10,723 nt of DNA from DAOVRL01 sp964459805 (lineage in GTDB: Bacteria > Planctomycetota > Phycisphaerae > Sedimentisphaerales > Anaerobacaceae): contig CAYWOD010000119.1 in the NCBI GenBank assembly GCA_964459805.1, positions 1 to 10,723 on the forward strand, given 5' to 3'. The position numbers and the translations under genes were made by a program. Below the pieces are notes generated by a model, which saw nothing but the letters and a program-made list of their open reading frames with translations, did no database searches and was not told the origin of the DNA. Below are positions 1 to 5,208 of this stretch, one piece after another. Position 1 is the first letter of the stretch. Each line of letters begins with the position of its first letter.

Positions 1-52
1 ACCAGGCTGGATTGTCCAGCTTGCTCACATCAGCTTCGCTTGGCGCACTCAT
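1..52 (-). CDS. N-terminal fragment of a gene running off the left edge
   Basis: An ATG at 52-50 on the minus strand opens a reading frame that stays open to the edge of the window and begins MSAPSEADVSKLDNPAW (17 residues). A good Shine-Dalgarno sequence, GGAGG, lies at about 59-63 with a 6-nt spacer, which is the main support for a real start. A possible -10 box TATGAT (71-76, minus strand) lies upstream, without a recognisable -35. The product cannot be identified from 17 residues. The LDNPxW start is loosely reminiscent of some GNAT-family acetyltransferases, but that is only an impression. If real, the gene is divergent from the PEP-CTERM gene. Confidence 0.55.
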   Translation of the reverse strand, partial: MSAPSEADVSKLDNPAW

Positions 53-667
53 TCTGCCCCTCCAGAACGTATCATATTAACGGCAGATTTTGGAAAATGC
101 TCCTATGACAGCCATCTAAGTAAAATATAGGAAATAAGTTGGCGCGGACAAAACGCAATGGCCTTCGCACTTATGGCAATGGCTGCGGGCCGATAATAAT
201 GATTTGCACTGACGTGTCATTGCTTCGCATTTGACAGCGTCGGTTTGTCCTCTGCGGCATGCGGAATTCCGGAAACCGAAAGTGCTTGCGCACCGGGCAC
301 GCCCCAAAAACCTCAAGTGTTTCGGTCTGCCCGACCGATGAAGTGTTAGCGGAAGTGCCTGAGAAACAGGTAGGAATTCAGGTCGGTTTCCTGACTTGCA
401 ATGTCTTTTTGTTGCTAAATTAGGTTCATCCGGTTAATGCGTAGGTGGCCTGACAAACCAGGCCCTCGGACTTGGCTGGAGAGAAAAATCGTTTGGGCAG
501 AGGCTCAAATTTGGGGCACAGGGGGGAAATTTGTGCCTCTGGGGCCCCGAACGATTTTTCTCGGTCTTCCGAGTCGCGAAATACACCTATCCATTTATTC
601 GGAAGAACCAAAAATCTACCTACAATCGTGACCGGCACGCAGAAGTCCATTTTACAGGACTTATTGC
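53..667. other. Non-coding stretch with secondary structure, no convincing gene
   Basis: No reading frame here has both a ribosome-binding site and a protein-like composition. The longest minus-strand frames (116-316 and 426-683) lack a start signal, and the second is explained by a large palindrome. Inverted repeats seen directly: CGGTTT 241-246 with AAACCG 273-278; ACCGAAA 275-281 with TTTCGGT 320-326 (mutually exclusive with the first pair), extended by CTTG 285-288 with CAAG 314-317; GGCCTG 447-452 with CAGGCC 459-464; and the 481-562 palindrome listed separately. No tRNA-like fold was noticed. Confidence 0.5.
481..562. repeat. 82-bp near-palindrome (long hairpin or palindromic repeat)
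   Basis: The outer arms GAGAAAAATCGTT (481-493) and AACGATTTTTCTC (550-562) are perfect 13-bp inverted repeats. Pairing continues inward: a T-G wobble, then GGG 495-497 with CCC 546-548, CAGAGGC 498-504 with GCCTCTG 535-541 (bulge 542-545), one mismatch, then CAAATTT 506-512 with AAATTTG 527-533. The loop is 513-526. A further outer pair, CTCGGA 465-470 with TCCGAG 568-573, may extend the structure. There is no T-tract after the stem, so it is not a standard terminator, and no flanking direct repeat was found. It lies about 100 bp upstream of the PEP-CTERM gene promoter. It could be a dispersed palindromic element, a structured RNA or a regulatory site. Confidence 0.75.
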
Positions 668-696
668 TTGACATGGTCCTCAAAATGGGCTAGACT
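668..696 (+). promoter_or_regulatory. Sigma70-type promoter of the PEP-CTERM gene
   Basis: A perfect -35 box TTGACA (668-673), a 17-nt spacer and a -10 box TAGACT (691-696, 4 of 6 consensus) are correctly placed. Transcription would start near 703 and give a leader of about 42 nt before the ATG at 745. Confidence 0.7.
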
Positions 697-729
697 AATT
701 GAGAGCAGTGATGAAAGAGCCTTCTTTGG

Positions 730-736
730 AGGAAGG
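730..736 (+). promoter_or_regulatory. Ribosome-binding site that sets the start at 745
   Basis: The purine run GGAGGAAGG covers 728-736. AGGAAGG (730-736) is 8 nt from the ATG at 745. The upstream in-frame GTG at 736 overlaps this run, with only 3 nt between GGAGG (728-732) and the GTG, so ATG 745 is the better start. Confidence 0.7.
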
Positions 737-744
737 TGCAAAAA

Positions 745-1392
745 ATGAGAGCTAAAGTCCGAATACGAGCGGTTGCTTTAATTTTATTGATTATGGTTTC
801 GACGGCTTCCGGGAAGCTGGTGCTTGTAGATGCCGACTCTCACGCGCCGGGTGCCGATATCAGCAATGTTTTTCCTGGCGTGAGGCTTGCTGCGCTATAT
901 GAGGCGGGGGTACCCGAACTCGACGACAAGGTCTATTCGCGGCAGGCCTACGACCCCGCATTTGCCAGCACCGGAACGAACGTTTTCGGTAACAGCGCCG
1001 CAGGCACCGACGCATACGGTAAGCCAAGGAACGAAACGTGGGTTTACCCTTTCGCCATGCTTGGCGTACAGCTTTACGACCCCGCCGACAGCGTGGCCAT
1101 AGATGTAATAGGCGATGGTGTGAGCGACTTCGCGGCGGTGGAGGTGTACAACGCCGGCGGGGCGATGCTCGAGTGGGCTGTCACGCCGGAGTTTAGTGCA
1201 GGCGATGTCCTCCGAATCGAGTTCACGCGAGATTCGTTTGATATAACATTCGTTATTGCCTATGGTGTCTCCTCCGGAGGCAGTTACTACGCCGTCTATT
1301 TCGACAACTTCGAGGCCAATGTCATTCCCGAGCCGGCAACATTTTTGTTGCTCGGCTTGGGCAGCCTAGTCCTGAGAAAACGCAGGGCATAG
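745..1392 (+). CDS. PEP-CTERM sorting domain-containing exported protein
   Basis: A 215-residue exported protein. Residues 1-23 form a signal peptide: basic MRAKVRIR, then a hydrophobic stretch ending STASG. The C-terminus is a clear PEP-CTERM sorting signal: PEP at 195-197, a hydrophobic segment (about 199-210) and a basic RKRRA tail. In this family the tail is recognised by an exosortase at the inner membrane, which processes the protein for the cell surface or extracellular matrix. The body (24-190) is rich in beta-forming and small residues (FPGVRLAALYEAG, AVEVYNAGG, YYAVYFDNFEA), like the beta-sandwich folds common in PEP-CTERM proteins; no catalytic motif is visible. It appears monocistronic with its own promoter, and no intrinsic terminator follows. 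No exosortase is encoded in the window. The molecular role is unknown. Confidence 0.9.
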   Translation: MRAKVRIRAVALILLIMVSTASGKLVLVDADSHAPGADISNVFPGVRLAALYEAGVPELDDKVYSRQAYDPAFASTGTNVFGNSAAGTDAYGKPRNETWVYPFAMLGVQLYDPADSVAIDVIGDGVSDFAAVEVYNAGGAMLEWAVTPEFSAGDVLRIEFTRDSFDITFVIAYGVSSGGSYYAVYFDNFEANVIPEPATFLLLGLGSLVLRKRRA

Positions 1393-1463
1393 ACTGTTGT
1401 GATTTATCTCGAAATCAAGGCGCCCTGAACTCCGATTCCGCCTGCGCGTTGCGGCGTCTTTAC

Positions 1464-1492
1464 TTGACGTTTATTCGGCCATCGGATATACT
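1464..1492 (+). promoter_or_regulatory. Sigma70-type promoter of the dikinase-like gene
   Basis: TTGACG (1464-1469) and TATACT (1487-1492) are separated by exactly 17 nt, each 5 of 6 to consensus. The predicted transcription start is near 1499, which leaves a 113-nt untranslated leader. Confidence 0.75.
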
Positions 1493-1498
1493 CGGGTT

Positions 1499-1611
1499 GG
1501 TAAGCAGCGAAGAACTGCCGAGCTGTATTTGGGCTTCGCCCGCTTTTGCCATGCGCAAATCCTGCTGGTTCGTGCAACGGGCCGGAGCCGGCCGACACGA
1601 GGAAGAAAGAA
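1499..1611 (+). promoter_or_regulatory. Structured 5' leader of the dikinase-like gene
   Basis: The leader contains consecutive short inverted repeats: GCAG 1504-1507 with CTGC 1515-1518 (or CAGC 1505-1508 with GCTG 1522-1525), GGGC 1531-1534 with GCCC 1538-1541, TTTGC 1545-1549 with GCAAA 1555-1559, and GGCCGG 1580-1585 with CCGGCC 1588-1593. The last ends 5 nt before the Shine-Dalgarno GAGGAAG (1599-1605). No known riboswitch consensus was recognised, so a regulatory role is inference from hairpin density only. Confidence 0.3.
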
Positions 1612-4482
1612 ATGGAAGCAAGAGCACACCCAAGAACTTTCTCTGCCTTGTTGTGGTTTTTGCTTGTGCTTGTGCCGGCGGTATTCTCATACTCGCAGGA
1701 GATTCCCCCGTCGCCGTACTGGAAAAATGAGATCGTCTTTCCTGATGAGCCGTTTCGGGCCCCGGTAACCCTCGCCGACGATCCTCGCTGGGTGAAGTTC
1801 ACGGTCCTTGCCGAGCCATACGACCCGAACATCGTTTATTTTCAGGACTGCGAGAGATACAAGTTTCACTACGAGTTCGCCACTGAGCTGCTGACGCCGT
1901 TCGTCGGTATGACGCGGCAGGAGTTTGACGAGGCCACCCTTTACGAGAACGGCCAGCAGGCTATCTTGGGGGCGGTCGTAATGCCGCCGGATACAGGCTG
2001 GCCCATGCCTTATGCATATCCGGAATACGGCATCCAGCTTGTTCGACGCGACCCCTATACGAAAGAGCAGATCGCCGAGCTTTTCAACATCGTCAAATCG
2101 AGCATCCAGGCTGAACCCGGCGTGCAGGCGTTCTACTTTCCGGCCTACGAGCAGATCGCAACAGCCGAGGCCTACCGCGATTGGTTCGATTCGCAGGGCA
2201 TCCCTATCAGCTCAGCCTCACGCTGGGCGCCGGGCAACGCCTGCTACTCAACCGGCTGGGCCCTCGGCGAACTAAAATACTTCCAGGGCCGCAACATCGA
2301 TTACGCCTATCGCGTTGGCCTGCTGGAGCCGAACGACATCCTGCTGACCGATGGTGTTCCAGCCGAGGTCCCATACGTTGCAGGCATCATCACGCTTTCG
2401 CCTTCAACGCCGAATTCGCACGTAGCCATCCTTGCAAAGACCTTCGGCGTGCCCTTTGTCCATTTGGCCCTGGCCGAGGACGTCGAGCGCACAGAGCAGC
2501 TTGTGGGCCACAGGATAATTCTGCGAGCCTTCGATGCGTGGTACGACTGGGACATCAGACTCATCGCTGTCGAAGGCGTTCTCGACGAGCAGGCCATTGA
2601 AGAGATTCTCACCCTCAAAGAGCCGCCGGAGCTGGAGATCTCGCCGATGGCCCACTACGGCGCATACAGCGCATCGACCGACGGACTGCTGCCTTCGGAC
2701 ATCAAGTATTTCGGCGGCAAGGCGGCCAACTTCGCAATACTGCGGAGAGCTGTCGGCGACAGCTCGCCGGTTGCAGTGGCCTTTTCCTTCGATTTGTGGA
2801 ACGAGTTCCTCGACCAGACACTTGCCACCGGCGGGACCCTGCGCGAGGAAATTAGTGATCGGCTTTCGCATTACACCTACCCACCGTCCAATATGGCCCT
2901 TCTCTCGAGTGACCTGCTCTATGTACGTGGTTTGTTCACCACCACCTATCAGACCGGCTTCACCCAGACGCAAAGGGATGCCGTCATCGGCATTCTGCAG
3001 GACCCTCAGTACGGCTTCGATGCCAACCGGAAGATTCGCTTTAGAAGCTCGACCAACGTTGAGGACAGCAAACATTTTACCGGCGCAGGTCTCTACGACA
3101 GTTACAGCGGGTGCCTGGCCGACGAATTCGATAGTGACGACGAAGGCCCCTGCATTTGTGACCCGGACAAGTCGAACGAGCGCGGCGTCTTTCGGGCAAT
3201 CCGCAAAGTTTTCGCCAGCTTCTACAACGACAACGCCTTCCTTGAGCGCCTGCGTCACGCCATCGATGAATCCACCGTCGGAATGGCCCTGCTGGTTCAC
3301 CACTCATTCCCCGATGAAATCGAGCTGGCCAACGGTGTGGCCACCGTGGAAAAACGGTACGGGTCGAGCTGGAACATAGAGATGGTCACGCAATTAGGGG
3401 CCGTCTCGGTGGCCAATCCCGAGGACGGCTCTATCCCCGAGGAAGTAACTGTATATTACTCTACCTATGGGATATACTGCACACTGGTCCGCGCGTCAAA
3501 TCTGGTGCCGTTAGGCGGGACGGTGCTGGATTGGCAGCAGGAGTATAAGGAATTGTCGCGGCTTCTTGTGGCGGCGGCACAAGATTTCAACGATGTCACA
3601 GGTAAGAGCAAGTACACACTCGATTTTGAGTATAAGAAAGTTTCATCGGGAGGGGCCGCGATGCCGACCGGAGGACTCGTCGTCAAGCAGATACGCGAAA
3701 TCCCCCGGCCTGAAACTACACGGAGCATAACTCCATTTCTGATCAATGAGCCTGTTGAGTATTGTACCTTTCAGGGCGAGTACGGGGATGTGTTTGCGAA
3801 TCATAGGCTGAAATCTCGATGGCGGCTCGAGACGAAGAGTATGTGGCTGACCAGAGAGAATCTGGCCGAGTGCTTCTATACCAATGTGGCCCTTGAATAC
3901 ACCGATAGCGGGCGTGTGCGTACGGTTTCGGGCAGCCCGGCGCTGTGGCCTTTTGCCTCTCATAAGAGTACGGGGGGAACCTCCGATTACCAGATGAACA
4001 CAATTGACGGCTGGCTTATGCACCACCTGCAAAACCGGCGGACCTACGAATTGCGCACTGACGGCGTACCGATACTGGTAACGCCCGCACAAAATCCGAT
4101 GCTTACTTATGCAGATATTCAGTGGCCGAGTCTCCACGTTGAATACGACGAACCTGTTCCAACGTGGGACTGGACCGGCCCGACGACCACCACGACCGAG
4201 TCGATTCGCCTCTGCCGGCGCCCGCAGCCGCAGCAGGGCGACCTGCTGCAGGAGCGCAGTTGGATCTTCAAATTGCCCCGAGGACGCTGGGCCTTGATCA
4301 CTACGTCGTTCTACTGGCCGCCGCCGCCCAAAGGGCCCGACAGCCGGCTACACCGCGCCTCTGGTTCGCTGGGCCGAGACGGTGATCGAGGGCTATACGA
4401 CAGAGCCGATTGTTCTTCGTGGCTGGTACTCGCAGACCTATCGCCCGGAACACCACAATTTCGGCGAGAATTTTCTCTTTGA
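1612..4482 (+). CDS. Secreted GWD-order dikinase-like protein (PEP-utilizer His domain plus PPDK-type ATP-binding domain); 3' end frameshifted
   Basis: The start is ATG 1612, preceded by GAGGAAG (1599-1605). An in-frame TTG at 1546 lacks these features and would bury the signal peptide. Residues 1-27 are a signal peptide (hydrophobic LLWFLLVLVPAVFS). A phosphohistidine swivelling domain of the PEP-utiliser type occupies about 230-310, with candidate catalytic His270 in TPNSHVAILAK. A PPDK/PEP-synthase type ATP-binding domain covers about 362-700: YFGGKAANFAIL (Lys370), FRSSTNVED (Arg478), GAGLYDSYS (about 492-500), GMALLVHH (about 557), DFEY (about 671) and KQIRE (Gln693, Arg695). An acidic Cys-containing insert follows GLYDSYS. 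The C-terminal PEP/pyruvate barrel of PEP synthase is absent, and the order His domain then ATP domain is that of glucan water dikinases. Substrate and activity are unknown, and an ATP-using enzyme with an export signal is odd. In this frame the residues after about 4335 are out-of-frame; the true C-terminus continues in the next frame to 4816. Confidence 0.8.
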   Translation: MEARAHPRTFSALLWFLLVLVPAVFSYSQEIPPSPYWKNEIVFPDEPFRAPVTLADDPRWVKFTVLAEPYDPNIVYFQDCERYKFHYEFATELLTPFVGMTRQEFDEATLYENGQQAILGAVVMPPDTGWPMPYAYPEYGIQLVRRDPYTKEQIAELFNIVKSSIQAEPGVQAFYFPAYEQIATAEAYRDWFDSQGIPISSASRWAPGNACYSTGWALGELKYFQGRNIDYAYRVGLLEPNDILLTDGVPAEVPYVAGIITLSPSTPNSHVAILAKTFGVPFVHLALAEDVERTEQLVGHRIILRAFDAWYDWDIRLIAVEGVLDEQAIEEILTLKEPPELEISPMAHYGAYSASTDGLLPSDIKYFGGKAANFAILRRAVGDSSPVAVAFSFDLWNEFLDQTLATGGTLREEISDRLSHYTYPPSNMALLSSDLLYVRGLFTTTYQTGFTQTQRDAVIGILQDPQYGFDANRKIRFRSSTNVEDSKHFTGAGLYDSYSGCLADEFDSDDEGPCICDPDKSNERGVFRAIRKVFASFYNDNAFLERLRHAIDESTVGMALLVHHSFPDEIELANGVATVEKRYGSSWNIEMVTQLGAVSVANPEDGSIPEEVTVYYSTYGIYCTLVRASNLVPLGGTVLDWQQEYKELSRLLVAAAQDFNDVTGKSKYTLDFEYKKVSSGGAAMPTGGLVVKQIREIPRPETTRSITPFLINEPVEYCTFQGEYGDVFANHRLKSRWRLETKSMWLTRENLAECFYTNVALEYTDSGRVRTVSGSPALWPFASHKSTGGTSDYQMNTIDGWLMHHLQNRRTYELRTDGVPILVTPAQNPMLTYADIQWPSLHVEYDEPVPTWDWTGPTTTTTESIRLCRRPQPQQGDLLQERSWIFKLPRGRWALITTSFYWPPPPKGPDSRLHRASGSLGRDGDRGLYDRADCSSWLVLADLSPGTPQFRREFSL
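4318..4341 (+). other. Apparent +1 frameshift site in the dikinase-like gene
   Basis: The frame that is coding up to here (ending SFYWPPPPKGP) switches by one base to a frame reading TAGYTAPLVRWAET and onward to the dockerin-like tail. The site is a row of triplet runs: CCC 4327-4329, AAA 4330-4332, GGG 4333-4335, CCC 4336-4338. Removing any one base of these runs restores a single frame of 1067 residues from 1612 to 4816. The second frame has a TGA at 4295-4297, so the change must fall between 4298 and 4482. It could be a sequencing or assembly error, a real mutation, or (less likely) programmed +1 slippage at CCC. Confidence 0.75.
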
Positions 4483-4816
4483 GCCCCAACTGGAGCCCGG
4501 CCTGTCCGCCGACCTGCTGAACGAATTACGCACACAAAATATTCGGATCATTTATGCCAGGGTGGGATGGGATGATAAGAATGACAAGTACATCGCCACC
4601 CGCGAGGCAACTTACGGTTTCGACGAGAAGCCGTTCCTGCCGGCTGATCTTGACGACGACAAAGACGTGGACTTTGGTGACCTTGCACAGTTTGGGCCGC
4701 AGTGGGGCCGAAGCATCTGCGATCAGTGCGGCGGTGCAGATTTCACAGGGGACGGACGCGTATCACCGCTCGATTTGTGGGAGCTTGCAGCGAGCTGGCT
4801 GACGGCTATCGAATAG
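4382..4816 (+). CDS. C-terminal part of the dikinase-like gene with dockerin-like EF-hand module, out of frame
   Basis: This frame is open from 4298 and coding from about 4340. The nominal GTG start at 4382 has no ribosome-binding site, so it is not an independent gene but the displaced 3' end of the gene starting at 1612. The first part (IEGYTTEPIVLRGWYSQTYR, then about 60 residues) continues the C-terminal domain, of unknown type. The end is a dockerin-like module of about 55 residues with two calcium-loop repeats: DLDDDKDVDFGDLAQFGPQW and, after a short CDQC linker, ADFTGDGRVSPLDLWELAAS followed by W-L. In the restored protein it lies at about 1012-1062. Such tails are frequent on secreted planctomycete proteins; in cellulosome bacteria they bind cohesins, but no cohesin is seen here. 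The stop is TAG at 4814-4816. Confidence 0.8.
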   Translation: MIEGYTTEPIVLRGWYSQTYRPEHHNFGENFLFEPQLEPGLSADLLNELRTQNIRIIYARVGWDDKNDKYIATREATYGFDEKPFLPADLDDDKDVDFGDLAQFGPQWGRSICDQCGGADFTGDGRVSPLDLWELAASWLTAIE

Positions 4817-4888
4817 CCTAACCTCTCCCGTTACAAGAACCAAGGCCGCCGGCTCTGCGCACGGAGGCTTGCCCGTCGGTTCATAGTG

Positions 4889-5183
4889 GAGTTTTGCAAA
4901 ATTGCAAGTCACGCCTATATTGTTGAAGAAAATCTTTCTTGTGATCTTCTTCAATAATTACGTAAACACTTATGACAGAATACACTGGCGTTGAAAAAAA
5001 AATCAAGAAACGATTTTTTCTTTTCTAAGTAGTTCCTGTTGCGGAAACAGCATTTGTCATTCCTGCGAAAGCAGGAATCCAGGTTTTTCGATATGGACCC
5101 CTGCTTTCGCAGGGGTGACATCGTTAGTTTTGGCTTTCCGCAACAGGAACTAAGTAGGCCTAACCTGCAATTTTGCAAAACTC
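4889..5183. repeat. Outer 18-bp inverted-repeat pair bounding a 295-bp composite element
   Basis: GAGTTTTGCAAAATTGCA at 4889-4906 has its perfect reverse complement TGCAATTTTGCAAAACTC at 5166-5183. Pairing stops abruptly outside; inside, only scattered pairs follow. Each arm contains the palindrome TTTTGCAAAA. No flush target-site duplication flanks the pair (GTTCA occurs at 4879-4883 and 5186-5190, but not at the borders). Removing the nested MITE-like element and one copy of its direct repeat would leave an ancestral interval of about 170 bp. It may be an older MITE-like element or two copies of a genome-wide repeat in opposite orientation. Confidence 0.75.
5033..5149. mobile_element. 117-bp MITE-like element with 15-bp TIRs and 8-bp target-site duplication
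   Basis: The terminal inverted repeats TTCCTGTTGCGGAAA (5033-5047) and TTTCCGCAACAGGAA (5135-5149) match perfectly. The octamer CTAAGTAG flanks the element directly on both sides (5025-5032 and 5150-5157), as expected for a target-site duplication. The interior carries two hairpins, ATTCCTGC-gaaa-GCAGGAAT (5059-5078) and ACCCCTGC-tttc-GCAGGGGT (5097-5116), of the widespread bacterial palindromic repeat type whose chance translation gives FLRKQESR and CFRRGD-like peptides. There is no coding capacity, so movement would need a transposase acting in trans. It has landed in a convergent intergenic region, where it should do little harm. Confidence 0.8.
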
Positions 5184-5198
5184 TTGTTCACAAACAAG
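5172..5198 (-). terminator. Weak candidate terminator after the DUF4056 gene pair
   Basis: On the minus strand, 10 nt after the TAG of the 5209 gene, CTTGTT-tgtg-AACAAG (5183-5198) forms a 6-bp hairpin with a 4-nt loop, followed within two bases by a short TTTT tract. The stem is AT-rich and the T-tract short, so termination would be inefficient; the nested inverted repeats beyond may contribute. Confidence 0.3.
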
Positions 5199-5208
5199 CG
5201 GTGGCGAG

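Larger units (their letters stand above)
4817..5208. other. Convergent intergenic region made of nested repeats
   Basis: This stretch lies between the 3' ends of two convergent genes and holds no convincing gene. It contains the outer 18-bp inverted repeats, the 117-bp MITE-like element, an AT-rich hairpin (AAAAAATC 4997-5004 with GATTTTTT 5012-5019) and an 8-bp inverted repeat TTGAAGAA 4923-4930 with TTCTTCAA 4947-4954. Open frames through it (4951-5178 minus, 5039-5398 plus) are translations of the repeat. Confidence 0.7.

Noticed and set aside
116..316. Minus-strand frame with several cysteines (66 codons)
   Set aside because: No ribosome-binding site, no recognisable motif, and it overlaps inverted repeats in a non-coding stretch.
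426..683. Minus-strand 85-codon frame over the large palindrome
   Set aside because: The frame is explained by the palindrome, lacks a start signal and overlaps the PEP-CTERM gene promoter.
2404..3303. Long antisense frame inside the dikinase-like gene
   Set aside because: The opposite strand has clear domain motifs in frame; antisense open frames are expected in GC-rich coding DNA.
4164..4385. Third-frame open stretch near the frameshift as evidence for a -1 shift
   Set aside because: Its translation is low-complexity (Ala/Arg/Pro) and closes at 4385, while the +1 frame continues into the dockerin-like tail.
4997..5019. AT-rich hairpin AAAAAATC/GATTTTTT as bidirectional terminator
   Set aside because: The stem is almost entirely A-T, so it would be too weak; kept only as a description of the interval.
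4879..5190. GTTCA on both sides of the outer inverted repeats as a target-site duplication
   Set aside because: The pentamers are not flush with the repeat ends (5 nt and 2 nt away), so chance is the simpler explanation.
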